Below are positions 36,150-49,268 of a stretch of 64,000 bases of DNA, one piece after another. The stretch comes from Vanessa cardui (lineage: Eukaryota > Arthropoda > Insecta > Lepidoptera > Nymphalidae): positions 6,634,001 through 6,698,000 of the forward strand of contig NC_061126.1 of NCBI RefSeq assembly GCF_905220365.1. Reading direction: 5' to 3'. Numbering within the stretch: the stretch's first letter is position 1; the number at the start of each line of letters is the position of its first letter. A program made the position numbers and the translations under genes. The notes beneath the pieces were generated by a model, which made no database searches, had not been told where the DNA came from, and saw nothing but the letters and a program-made list of their open reading frames with translations.

Positions 36150-39100
36150 GTATATATAAATTGTTTATATGTATGTTTAATTATTAAAAACAATAAGGAA
36201 TACCAGAATAAAGTATGATAAATATATTTGATTGTTTAATGAATACTTAGAATGTTCAAATACGTTTCTGTTACTTTTTTCTCAGATAAAGATCTACCAA
36301 CAAAAGTTAAGTGCTATATTGTCTAAACTTTGCAAACTAAGGCTAAGGTTTGACGTATTCGCAATAAAACAAGAGCCATATTTCAGAAACTGCAAACAAC
36401 TTTTGGATTGTTTTCTACACATCATATCGGCAAATAAATCTTTCGGCTGCTTATCTGACGTCAAACTTAATTCCCATGCATAATTCATCGCGTTGATGCC
36501 CGGTGAAAAGGAAAAGTTTATAACTCCGAACAGTGAACGTTTACGACTGACACCCGTCGATTACTTCGTGAAAATTCGCCGATACAGTATTATGTACTTA
36601 ATAACAAACTGATGAGACCGAAATGATGGCATCTTACTATGTTCGTTTCAAGTCTTTCATAATAATGTTGCAGATATAATACGTGTTATTATTTAAATTT
36701 AAAATCTCAAAGGCAAAGCTACATCTAAGGATATAATCGCGACGACGGATACGACGCGTGACGTCCCGTTCTATATTTCATACTTACAGAAACAAGTTGG
36801 TGGAGATTCTCGTTGGCAAGGACAGAGCGTGCTACGTGCAGATAAAGATGCCTCTTACATTGCCGCCTCTTTTCCTTCTATGTAGATATATAGATATTAT
36901 TGTATATGTAAATATGTATTTTTGTCATTATAAAAAAGTAAATATGACTTTATTTATTTTACTTCATATATTAGTAAAGATATGTTCTTCAAATACGTGT
37001 AGTAGTAATGTCAGAATTGGATATTACTATAGACAAGTACCTAGTAAGGATTAGAATCTGCGACCTTCACATAGCAGTATCGATATTATAATTAAATTCA
37101 ATATATAGATAAAAAAAACGTTATATATAAAATGTTTAATCCGATAAATCGAGAGTAATACTGTACATTGCAAGCCAGAAAATATACGCTCAATCAATAT
37201 GTAAAGCCCCAGTTGTGAACACTTGACGAACTAGTCGATGTGAACGAGTTGTCATCAATCGAGTGCGAGCCGCCGCGGGATTGACGCCGCGCAAATCAAT
37301 TTCGTGTAGCACCTGCTTTGCTCGTCCTACTGTTGATATTCCTTGCAATCGCCAAATTGTTGAACAATTTGTATGTTTTATACTTCTTGCATTTTTTGCA
37401 TTTGATATTTTATAAACTCCTATTTAAATGTAGAAATATTGTTTTTCATCAATTTTATCTTTATTCTTACTAAAAAGTAGTAGGTGTTGGTACGTCCTTC
37501 TTGTAAAGAGCGGCGTTGCGTAGTAAAGACTCGACGGGGTTGTTTGATTAGACATAGACACAAAAAGTGACGTGAGCTACTTCATGCCAAAAAAAGTGCT
37601 ACTCGCAGGACAAATTGTTATTTTAACTGTATGAAGTATCGCTTCTAACATGTGAACTCCTTCTGTTCCATTACTGTCCTAAAGCCAATGCTTCCCGTAA
37701 AGAGCTACATTCTCATACCAGCCCAGTCTGCTTGCGGGATTCTATTCATGTTTTTTTTTTTTTAATTTTGTTCTGCAATTAAGGTTAATATTTTTTCTTT
37801 TATATATTCTCATAAACTTATTTTTTTCTGAATAAAAATTAGGAATAATTTTATTGTATTTTATTTAAACGCTCAGCTCAAAAGTATAGCGATATAAAAG
37901 TAGCAGGTTTAATTCTGATCCCTCGGGCTATTATCCTCTTCTAACTCAAGCTTAGCTAACGATAATTGGAGAGGTAAATAGGAAAAAGGATTATTTAATT
38001 AAATTACTATTAAATATTTTATTCTAAAAATATTTGTGTTGCAAATTATTTAACCCCGTTTTATATTGACATTAATTTTCACTATCGGTTATTCGCCGTA
38101 CCGATATAAAAGTTTTAATAATAACTTTAGTCACTTAAATTGAAAACATGAATATTTCCAAGAGCTTTTGAGATGCAGACCGACCAATTAGTGACTAATA
38201 TGAATCGATCGAATTTTTTTTAGGATTTATGTATTGCGTATATTTTTTTTAGGAATTGAATTGATTCTATATGAAGGTATTCGAATGTTAATAGGAAGTT
38301 AATAATTATAACTTAGCCAGACATACTTAATTCTCTCTTTGATTCATATATAATTTAATAGCTTTTAGTGTCTTACACATTTTTTGAAAAAAAATTCGTG
38401 CCGCACTCTTTCATTCTCTTATGTCTTTATGACCACAAGAAAGAAAGATGGCGGGTAAAACTCTACCGTAACGTAATCTGTCCTATTTTGTAAATTGTGA
38501 TTAAATAAAAATAATAATTAGGAAACCGGCACGCGTTAAATAAGATTCTGTATTGTATCCATATATACTACGACATCCATGTTTATCCACAAACCCACAT
38601 TAGTGCAATGTAATATAACGAACTCCAAACCATTTCCTTAAAAGAAGAGGAAGTTTTGCATGTTACTGTATTATAGTTTTACGTAACGCGTTGTCCCCGT
38701 CGCCACTATTATAAATGTTCGATGTAAAACATTAAGTTTGGGCGAACTCAAAATATTCGGTTTGATTGTGAAAATTCGACTGGAAGGTGTGCGGTGCGGC
38801 GGTGCAAGCAAAAACTGAATGATAAACAAAGTCTGGCAAATAGTTGGACATACCACGCAACATATACATACACGTTGTGCTGGGCTTGTTTGTTTACGAC
38901 ATTTAAATTCAGTACAGCAAGTTACGGGAAAGAGTTTTAGCATTTGTCCGGTGCAGGTGAACTCACATACAGAATTGTAAATTTATTCGTATTCCTAGTT
39001 TTCTTAACGCCGAGGTCGCTGCCCGGCGCCGTTGTGGTTCTTTAGTTCAGATCACTTCCAAACTATGTACTGCTCGTGTTTTAAATAAATGCTAGTGAAC

Positions 39101-39590
39101 ATTAAAATCATTTATCTTCATACGTGTTTTTAATTCTAGAACATCAATTATGTTTGTCTTACCCTCGAGATGTTTGTTTTACATTAGTGTTTATATTTCT
39201 ATTGAAGCTGCGTGTTAGAATAAGTTCAAAACATTCTACTCTAAACAAGATGACCTTTTAGCCTGGAAGACGGACTATTAAATAACAAAACGTTATCGTT
39301 TTAAAAAAATATTTATAACCGATACAAATAGTAGTATATATAATAAATATCAATTTTTACTAAAAATACTTTTAACTAATGACAACAGGTCATTTTTATT
39401 ACTGCCCTGAATCCGTACGTGTAATTTATACGTAGCGTCAACGTCACAAAATAAGTAACTCTGCTAATTTTCGAGTCAATCGGACACAATATAGTTTCAG
39501 TGGTTTCGTAATGAATGGTTTTTCATTTCTATAAAATGTATGTTTCGATATATACATAGTTTAAAAATTAAAGTAATGTAAATAATTAAA
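36150..39590. other. Gene-free spacer
   Basis: Mostly AT-rich. A CpG-richer patch at about 37200-37330 (GTGCGAGCCGCCGCGGGATTG) could be regulatory. Open frames at 36758-37054 and 38671-38943 have no recognisable features. Confidence 0.45.
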
Positions 39591-39597
39591 AAAAAAT

Positions 39598-39634
39598 ACA
39601 TATGGAAATGAATAACACATTCATTTCCATATGT
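39598..39634. repeat. Palindrome with 16 bp arms between A- and T-tracts
   Basis: ACATATGGAAATGAAT at 39598-39613 pairs exactly with 39619-39634 across AACAC. It is preceded by a run of A and followed by a run of T, extending the potential stem. Confidence 0.85.
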
Positions 39635-39648
39635 TTTTTTTTATGCTA

Positions 39649-39822
39649 ATAGTTGGCGGACGAGCATATGGCTTGATGGTAAGTGGTTACCACACTCCAT
39701 AGACAGTGGCGCTGTAAGAAACATTAACCATTCTTTTCATCGTCAATGCGCCACCAATCTTGGGGACTAAGATATGTTGTTTGTAGTTACACTGGCTCAC
39801 TTACCCTTCAAACTGTATAAAT
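39649..39822 (+). repeat. Nymphalid-type interspersed repeat, 5' portion
   Basis: Starts GTTGGCGGACGAGCATATGG and continues through GGTAAGTGGTTACCACACTC, GCGCCACCAATCTTGGGGAC and GTAGTTACACTGGCTCACT. It stops before the CCCAGACGG/AAAGCCCTAC end seen in copies A and B. It is the clearest 5' end of the family here. Confidence 0.75.
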
Positions 39823-42800
39823 TATGAATATCTGATTAAGTGTTTTTTATTATATATACATATAAAATGCATTATGTTGCGTATACTCAGAATAGCGACT
39901 ATCTCAGAGTTCGCTGTAAATGACTTAAAATATTAACAGAGCCGGCGTTCGTTTGCTTAATGCCCGCTCGCAGCCAGTACGTGTTACTGCCTTCAGACAC
40001 GACATGAGAAGGTGTTGCTTATAATTTTGACGTTGTAAGATTGCGCTGTAATGTAGGGTAAGGGCTGGTTGAATTGCTGTATTTCCTTAATAGTTTGCAT
40101 TTACCCCTCGCCGACAATTTGTGACAAGAGCGTGAGCTAAATTGTCGCCTGGAGGAAATAAACTAATTTACTTATACACGGGGTCCGTAAACGCGTTTGT
40201 TCAAGTACAAAGTAACTACCGAAGGATTGGTAGAATATTAACTTGGAATAATTACCGGCAAAAGTACAATTAGAATCTCACATTTGAATGTAAAAATGTA
40301 ATTTAAGTATTTTTTATAGATGACTTACTTTTACATCAACACGTGATATAGGACATTATATATAGTCGTTTAGAAATATGAAAGTATAAAAGTATTATTT
40401 AGATACATAGTGGTATAACATAATTTTCATTTTTAGCAAAATTAAAATGTGTCTTTCACGGAGGCTCTTAAAAACACTTGTTACAAGCATAATGTTACAG
40501 GATTGAATTCAATGTTATTTATCTTGCGAGAGAAGCCAGAAAAACTAAGTAGTTATTATGTGTCTCAATTATTTAACAATATTAATCGTCTAGTTAAAGT
40601 CGGAGTATTTCTTTTCTCATTTGCTGTAAGGAAATAAAAAAAATGTTTATACGTATTATTAAATTTATATACGTTATATTCATTTAAATTTTTAAAGCTT
40701 AATCTTTTTTCAGCAATTTCAAATATTTTTTTTCAATAAATATAATATTAAAGAAAATCTACATAACTAATTATTTTCTCTTTAATAAAACTTAGGAAAG
40801 CTTCCAGCACACTAAATCACCAGAACCATTCCTTCCTCCAAACAGGCACGTATTGCGCCCTAAATCCTTCTCAACATTACACAGACAATTGCAGCCTGGA
40901 AGGCATTTTAATAATGAATTCTTTCACCTGGCACGTAGTTATATTATTACTGTCATTTTAATGAAGATCGTCATAAAATGTTTCATTGTGTCAAGATTAA
41001 CGTGTCTAGTGTAACTTTCACAAATATATTGACTTACATATATGCTGTGAATGAAGGAATATTGTTTCATCTTAGGCAAGATATTTGTGGTGCAAGATAT
41101 CGTTCTGGAATATGTTTGTTACAGACTCAATGTCTGTCTCAAAATTAATACTTTAAATTTACGCCATACTAGAGGAGAATTGGGTTATCATGAGTTAATG
41201 CAAAATTCAAAGTTGCACAGCTATCATTTAAGTTGACTTAAGCTGCTTCACACGTACCGACTTATTCGACAGGCGTCAATGTTTCGAAGGAAACTGCACT
41301 CGGTGTAAAATGTATACGAAGTGGATCGAAAAGGTTACGTGACGAGAACGATTTGAAAGGTTTAAGGTTGGTTTATGAAAAAACGTATCAAATTGACATC
41401 ATAGAATCGGTATTAATTGTTTAAAACGTACGAATAATTAATTAAATATTTAAAATGATAGCGTGATGAAAGTAGCGAATGTCTAGTCCAGCAGTGAATT
41501 CCACTTCGCTTTAAAATAATATAAAGAAAAATAAATGTTTTAATATAATGGTAATTTTATATTAAATTACATAATTAATGTATTTTAATGTCTGGAGAAT
41601 AAATTCATGATAACTTTACAAATCGAGATGTCCCAGTACTTGGAATATAATATTCCCAAATCCCAAATAAAATTTTCCCAAAAATAGCCTTGTTTTTGCA
41701 CAATTACTTTATCATTATTATATAACCTATTCATATCATACTAAGGGCACAAAATAATTGAATAATACTATATAATAAGCTAAATTACATTTTTATACAT
41801 TGCTTATCCGCGAGACCTCACTGTAGCAGTAGAATGGAGGAGTGGAGGTTTTCGCCCCGTTTTTACGCAGAAATATAGCATCACTCACTCAGTAAACACG
41901 ATTGCTTTAAATTATTTCGATTCAATAAGCTTTTGAGTAAACATTGCCAGAAGAGGTTTGCAGTACTCGAGGCGCTATCTACATAATGCATAACTATTGA
42001 TATCCACCACTAGGCTGAGATGATGGAGGCTAAATGCTTGCTTGGAATCTAGTTCTATCCCATTGCCCAATGTTCGCAGTTGAATTGCATTACATTAGAC
42101 CTTGCTTGCATTCCAACTGCTCTAAATGCAGTCGGGTGAATCTACATATTTAACTAAGATATATATTAGTGAAAACAGTTCCTCTTGCCGGAGTGTGGAT
42201 CTCCTATATAAATTTTCTCATTTGGAACTAATTATTTTGACCAGAATCCGCATACATAATTTATTCAACAGAACGAAGTGAAAATTATGGCGTATGAGAG
42301 TATTGTTAGTAATTTTAAATTTAAGTTAGCTTAAGAAATCTTTGTACTATTTATATTGTTACATTAAATTAAAAAAAATTTGTTAAATTTGACTTTAATA
42401 TGGTTATTTGGTGGTAGAATGTGGTGAGTTGGCTGAACCAGGCGGGTTTGGATAAAAGGCCTACGACCAAGTTAATTATAATGATTAATATAATTATATT
42501 ACATGAACAATTTCAACTGGATATTGTAGGTTACCCCCCGCTAAGGTCAGGTTATCAATTTATTTATGTTTATTATTCATTTCGTGATCTTTGGCGAACA
42601 AGAATATTGTGAGGGAACTTGCCTGCGTAGGAAAAACTCTGTCACATGAATCCACTGTCCCGTATTGGAACGGCGTATTGGAAGCTCCAAAAGTATTTTT
42701 TTTCACTAGAATCTTTGAACTTAAATTTAGACAGAACTTTATTTTTGATAAAAATAATTGATTATTTCAAAAGAAAACAATTTGTGTCAAAATTTGAATT

Positions 42801-43890
42801 ATTTTGTGATTACTATCAATTCACAACACACTATAATCCCATCAGATTAAGACTATTTATTTTATAAATAGAGTTTGACGCCGCTTCATTGTCTGAGCGA
42901 ATGTGTCCCTGTCAACTTACTGAGCGCTACGTTATGGTAGCGTGAACGTTAAAGCAACAGTTTTGTTTCTGTTGACAGAGCCTCTGTGCGTGTTAATTTT
43001 ATTGGGGAGCGTGACATTTCACTTCGCTGTCGACATGACGCAGGTCTGCTTGAAGACGGTCACCGGCGGTTAGACAATTGAATCACGCGGACACGTGATT
43101 TACCCCTCTTTTCCATTCACTTCGTTTGAAATGAAAAGCAAAATATGCTCTATTTAAAGATTTATGTAACTTGAGGTTATGACATACAAACCATTTTTTT
43201 ATTATTATTTTAAAATTTCATTCAATCCTACACAGAAAAAAATATCAATAATATCATTAAAATATTTATTATATTATAATATTTTTGAGTGTTTATAATT
43301 TTGTGTAGTAATATACTCTTATTTAAAATGTAAGCAGTTTCATTTTATATACGCAAATATTGTTAAAAATTTTAGATTTAATATTTCCGATTCTGAATAC
43401 ATAAATATACTGAGGAACATTCTCGTGCATGATATCGTAATACGTTTCGCCATAATAATCTCTAGTCGGAGCGTAATCAAATCCGGTCGGGACTAGCGCC
43501 CTAATCGAGGCAGACCACGCTCGACCTCCGTCAAATCAACCTAAGAACATGACCTGACTGTCAGAGAGACAGATAACTGCTTCACTTTTTACTTATATAA
43601 TTTTACTCGTATAAATATTTTCGAAAATAACATACCGAAAGAGTGTAACTCAGATTTCAGTAAACTTGAGTAAAAATCTTTGTTTTGACATCAAAAGGAT
43701 AATCGGCCAGACTTATGTTTTCAATATGTTTTGGAGACAAATATTTCCGGAATTAATTTAATAATCCGGTCAATCTAACATTCGATGATACATATATTTA
43801 CAACAGGGTTTTGATAATTGGTAAAATTATTTAAAATACCGGTAATTGTTAGTAAAATGTTTCTGTGTATGGAAAACATTACATCTGATG
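39823..43890. other. Gene-free spacer
   Basis: AT-rich, with a short scrap of the nymphalid-type repeat near 42415-42470. No supported gene was found; the open frames are short and of AT-driven composition. Confidence 0.45.
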
Positions 43891-45153
43891 ATAGACCGGG
43901 AGATGATAATGACAAAATATTTTTTCATTTGTACCAGTATGGCGGTTCTTCAGGGGTCTAATTACGTAAAGGCAAAAAGGAAAATGACGGTCATACCGCT
44001 CGCACCGGCGGCGCAATCGCGTGGGCATTAATCGAATGCGTAAGAAAAATAACGAGTGTCGAACGATTTGTTCCACAACAATGCTTGTATTTTCAGATAG
44101 TCGAAAAAAAAGAAGTAGTCGGTAACGTAATGCCATACTTCTCGGGTGTGGCTTACAGCCCGCCATACTGACGCGAATGCATTAATTTTAATAAAACAAT
44201 TGAACCATTTGTACCAGGCTAATTTTTGGATATCATATCATCGTCGAGTAGCCATTCACGAAAATCACCTTGCCATACTTTTCCGACAGTTCCCAATGGC
44301 CGCCATACCACTGCAAAGGAGTAATGTTTTTTTTTTCACCAAACGATTTGTACCACCCTTAAACTTTTTTTAACAGTTCCCTGTATATTCATAAATAGAA
44401 GTCTGATAATGCCATACCTGTAGAAGGTGGCGAAAGTGAACAATATTTTTTCAAAATCCTAAGATTTTGTTCGTAATTCGAACGATTTGTATCAGTATGG
44501 CACTTTTTTTTCCTGTAAGTTTGAGGTTTAACGAATATATATATACAAAGTTTCAAGCACCTAAGTTGCGGCAATCTTGTCTTATAAGCACATGTTATGT
44601 TGTATAATATGGTTATAGACTAGAAGAAGTATGAGAAAAATAATAACGGTCACATTTTGCCAAATACTTTCCAAAAATTCAAATGCAATACTGGTACAAA
44701 TCGTTTGGCAAAAAAAAAATTACTCTTTTGCAGTGGTATGGCGGCCATTGGGAACTGCTGGAAAAGTATGGCAAGGTAATTTTCGTGAATGGCTACTCGA
44801 CGATGATATGCTATCCAAAAATTAGCCTGGTACAAATGGTTCAATTGTTTTATTAAAATTAATGTATTCGCGTCGGTATGGCGGGCTGTAAGCCACACCC
44901 GAGAAGTATGGTATTACGTTACCGACTACTTCTTTTTTTTCGACTATCTGAAAATACAAGCATTGTTGTGGAACAAATCGTTCGACACTCGTTATTTTTC
45001 TTACGCATTCGATTAATGCCCACGCGATTGCGCCGCCGGTGCGAGCGGTATGACCGTCATTTTCCTTTTTGCCTTTACGTAATTAGACCCCTGAAGAACC
45101 GCCATACTGGTACAAATGAAAAAATATTTTGTCATTATCATCTCCCGGTCTAT
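43891..45153. mobile_element. 1.26 kb foldback (long inverted repeat) element
   Basis: Left arm 43891-44355 (465 bases) is the reverse complement of right arm 44692-45153 (462 bases), with a 336-base spacer. Positions 43891-44131 pair with 44913-45153 without one mismatch. Farther in I count about eight substitutions and a length change in a T-run, so the arms are about 97-98% identical. Both ends begin ATAGACCGGGAGATGATAAT going inward. Inside, the phrase CGATTTGTACCA recurs at intervals of 139-141 bases. No target-site duplication was found next to the ends. Mirror-image open frames of up to 112 codons exist, but they follow from the inverted structure and resemble no known protein. It could be a foldback-type DNA transposon or a hairpin-RNA locus. 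Confidence 0.85.
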
Positions 45154-45824
45154 GAGAATCATTACTCAAGGTCAAAAAATTTCGTGATTTTCAGCAAAAA
45201 AAAACATAAGAATTAACAACTGCTTAAATGATAGGCCTATTTTTAAAATACATGATTTTTTCTTAGAATACTAAATAATTTTAAAAACATGTCTGTTTAT
45301 GTATCCTTCCATATTTCCAAACTTGTAATTAATTAATGACAGTCATCAATCAAGTGCAATACTTCTATATTGAATAAATAATTTAACTTTATTTTATTAT
45401 AAACAGCAACAATAGAAATGAATGTAGCCAAACCCTTACACAGACGGAATAAATTTTGTTATTACCTTATTCGAGGTAAATTGGTACAAGTTACTTCAGG
45501 CTCTATATCAATTATTATTTTAAACTTACTCTTAGAAAGTTTCTTAGTCGACCACGTGAGCGAACTTGACAATGAACTTGGAACTTGATAGTATATAATC
45601 TACACGTTCCTTTAATTCAAGCGAGAGTCGAGTTCAAAGTTAGCAACTAATTGATATTAAAATGGAGTCGAAGCATCGAAATTCGGAACTGTTTGCAATA
45701 TGTTCGATTGCATGAAATTGGAAAACAAATTCGTTTTAACATTTGATCGATTAGTAAGAAGCAATAATGATGCAATGTTTTTTCAATGTACAGCCAGTGT
45801 CTTTCGAGAAAATTCAAGTTGGCG

Positions 45825-45920
45825 CGTCGAGAACGCTTAGAACGTTGGCTCTCCGCCTGCTACATATTTCACTACATAAATCATAACTTTATTTCCTCTC
45901 GCTCACTTGATAGTAGCTCG
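45825..45920 (+). promoter_or_regulatory. Copy 1 of a duplicated non-coding element
   Basis: Contains a 25-base block (45875-45899, beginning CATAAATCATAACTTT) identical to one at 53200-53224. The flanks share weaker matches (GTCGAGA, GAACGTTG, ATTTCACT). It lies 3.4 kb downstream of the sarcoglycan stop codon. It could be a duplicated enhancer or an unnamed repeat. Confidence 0.4.
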
Positions 45921-48900
45921 AGGCGGGAGGTGTCTTTGAAAAGGCTTTAAGACTTCTCTGCAATACCACAACAAAGGCGTGTAATATTAAATTAGGCGTA
46001 GCTGGAGCTGTGAGAAGTTAATATCATTTCCTGATGTAAAGTATAATAAACTCAGATTTGAGATAGCCGCTAGTTTAAAATCAAACATTAAGTTAATTCA
46101 TCGTGGCTTAAACAATTAGGTTACGTATGCAACGGGCTTTATACATTTAATGATTATAATGACGGTAACGCCAGCTCATTTGAGACGTTTTAAACGGTCC
46201 TTCCTGCCAATTAGCGCGCGGCGCGCCTCCAAACAAAAGGAGTGGAGCCTCATGAATTTATTGTTAGGTTACTGGCTTAAGTTATTTAAGTGTTCGCGGA
46301 ACGGACGTTATTCACGTGCGAGACGCGGCGCAGAATGCAGCTTCCTACGACGATTTATCATGAATCTTTAATTAAACTTTAGCACTGACTGTTCACGGAG
46401 ACTCATTGTGTCTCGCAATATGCCTGTTATATTGAGTGTTTCGGGACGTTTAGTTATTACGTTTTCTTAAGGTGAATATCATAAATTTAAACAAGAAATC
46501 AATAAACAGTAACAAAAGACAGTATTGGTATTTTATTGATTCTACTTTCACTATTGTTTATCCGAGTAAATTGGAATTTCGCTTTGAAATAGTTTCGGGG
46601 AATAGGCTTCTATTTTTCAGCAAATAGTTTTTGAAATCTATTGATAGGGAAATAACAAATGAAAGCAGGAACAATAACGAATAAGCTCGTGTCGATTGCA
46701 AGTTTCATAACACTAGCCCGCGCGTGTACTACGTCTATGTATAATTACATATAAAACGCATATAAATATTTACACGTAAACTAATGTTTGAAACACAACT
46801 AAAGCGTATAGTTATGTCGTAGTGCTTGTTTCGGCTCGTTTGACTTCACCTGTCGCTCGGAGTGTCACATATAAGCAAGAAAGTCGGTCTAGTTTACTCG
46901 GTTTGCGAAAACATGTTTTAAACTCAAATGAAATGACGAAGTTCCGAAGTTATTCTCAGTTCGTTTATAATACAATTAAGTGCTTGCGGTTTGTGGATAC
47001 GATTCAATTACGAACTTTGAGAATATTTTATACCTTCGAGACAAGGATCTGTCAAATTTTATACTAACGTTTTTAAAAAAGGAATATCATTCGAAAAAGG
47101 TTGTTATTAAAAAATAAGTCGTTTTGTCACAGTCATTTTATATTAATTTCTATTTATCATAATTTTTCTATATGTGTCATAATATAGTATATGTACAACA
47201 ATATCAACAATTTTAATACCTCGTTCTATACATTTAGGTTATATGCAACATGAGTATAGCTTTGTTTTGAATAATTATATTTAATGGAATCCATTACAAC
47301 ATATAAAATGATACTTTCTTAAAATTAATGACTAAGAAAACATATCTTATTATTATTTTTTCGTAAATTAAGAAGAAAGAATTTTATAAATCTTTGATAA
47401 ACATCCACACAAGTTAACGTGTAATGTCGCTACATCTTGAATGACAAGATTTTTTTTTTTTTAAAAGTTTTGACTATACATGTTTTTAAATAACATTAAC
47501 GCAATCAATGGGTCCTTCAACGGTCAAACTCTAAGAATATATAAATGACAAGAGTTTAAAATTTATTATAATTCCTTTGTGAATATACATAGACCAAGTC
47601 GTACAGCTTAAAAACTTTGTCTTAACAATATTATACTTGGCAGTTAAAACTATGATTGTTTTTATAAAACCTTAAACTTTTTTTACAAATTAGGAAATTA
47701 AAAAAATATCCAGTGATATAGCGAAATGGATCCTTCAAAGTAACTACACTAAGTTCTATCACAACATCGCATACAGTTCAAACTATTAAAAGACAATGCA
47801 ATACACTGCGGATATTACTTTTAGCCAAATATTATCCTAATTGCGACTCCAAAAAGGCACTAGTTATTATTTATATGTAAATCTGATACGTTTCCAAAAT
47901 CGTTGTAATTCGAAATACCAAAGATTATTTTTAAAATTTTTACTAATTAGTTACGAACAATTTTCAAATGTCTGGTTGCTGCATAATTTCGATAGCTATT
48001 TTTTTGTCACAGTTCATAAACCGAATTCATTTCCTTATATTAAAAAAAAAAAACTTGTAATGTATTTTTCTGTTAACTACTACGCTTGAAAACGGAAAAA
48101 GAGGTTTTTATTAAGCATGAGAACACTCTTTGTTTTATTGGGTTATGTGCCAATAAAGCTAGCTACAGATTCGTAAAATAAATTCGGTTGTAAGCCTAGA
48201 GCTTATAAAGAAAATATTTTACATATTTTTAATAAGTCTCGTGATGCAATATTTGAAAGCTCTTGTAAGCCACGAACTCTTTTAAAGCCAACTAAGCTAC
48301 AACGCTATAATGAGACAGTGTAATAAGTAAGTATAATATGTATTAGTGTTGAGAAAAAATAGTAAATGGAAGTAGCATATTTTGAAACGACTTAAAACGC
48401 TTGCACACTAAAAATAAACAGTAGTTCTTTAAAATTAATTTAAAATTAGAACAAAAATTATCCCGAAATGTTATTACGATTAAGATAAAAAAAGTAAAAG
48501 TAACATTATTTACAACGTAAAATTATACATATTAATATATATTTTTTTTCTTATTCAATTATTATGTGTATGTCACCGAACCCCATAACACACACTACTT
48601 ACGGTTTTGACGACGCATCATTTTTCGGTAGATTCAAATCTGTCGGATTGAATTTATGAAAATACGAACCCAACATAACCGGAAGATTCAAACAATTCAC
48701 AAACTTTTGACGGTTTACAATCTCACGATATAGATTAGTCGAACTATATTTACAATCTCACATCATATGCACGATAGTAGAAAAATTATAAAGCTTATTA
48801 TTATATTAATACATCGAATTTTACGTTGTTCAAAAATAATGGTACTGTTAAATATTTTTATAACAAACTATTTCTCAAATTAAAAAATATATTTCGATAC

Positions 48901-49058
48901 GATTTTAGACCAATATATGTGTAAAAAATAATTTGACATACATTTGCGTAGTTTTGTAAACAAAATAAATATATCAAAAAAACTGTATACACTATTGCAA
49001 AGTCACAATTTCTATATAAGTGATAAATATAACAACGTATCCAAGTTAAATTCAACAT
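45921..49058. other. Gene-free spacer downstream of the sarcoglycan gene
   Basis: AT-rich except for a GC-richer block at about 46150-46340 that includes TAGCGCGCGGCGCGCC. The plus frame over that block (73 codons) is Arg-rich and unrecognised. No repeat or RNA gene was seen. Confidence 0.45.
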
Positions 49059-49064
49059 TTTATT
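49059..49064 (-). terminator. AATAAA poly(A) signal candidate of the sarcoglycan gene
   Basis: AATAAA on the minus strand, about 205 bases past the sarcoglycan stop codon. Confidence 0.45.
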
Positions 49065-49268
49065 CTACACAATAAACACAAATTATTTATACATCTATGA
49101 TTCAGCTCCGATTTTTATAATTGACTATATCAAGAAATAGTTACTAGTATCTTCCTACGACGCATAATGTTTAAAATGGTATAATTCAGTACAGTATTAA
49201 TTAGTTATACATAACAATATTATAGTATATACTATTCTACACTCCTTACATATGTAAGTTATGTATCA

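Noticed and set aside
36294..36488. 64-codon minus frame considered as a partner of the exon at 35351-35660
   Set aside because: It ends in a stop codon rather than a donor, so it cannot be an upstream exon in that frame.
38671..38943. 90-codon Cys-containing minus frame
   Set aside because: No recognisable motif, start context or neighbouring exons. Length is not unusual for chance in 64 kb.
43879..45216. Mirror-image open frames in the foldback arms (95 and 112 codons with the same start MAGCKPHPRS)
   Set aside because: Their identity follows from the inverted repeat. There is no homology, promoter or splice logic, and the frames end at arbitrary points in flanking DNA.
46150..46371. 73-codon Arg-rich plus frame in a GC-richer block
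   Set aside because: Composition follows the CpG-rich DNA. There is no splice or homology support.
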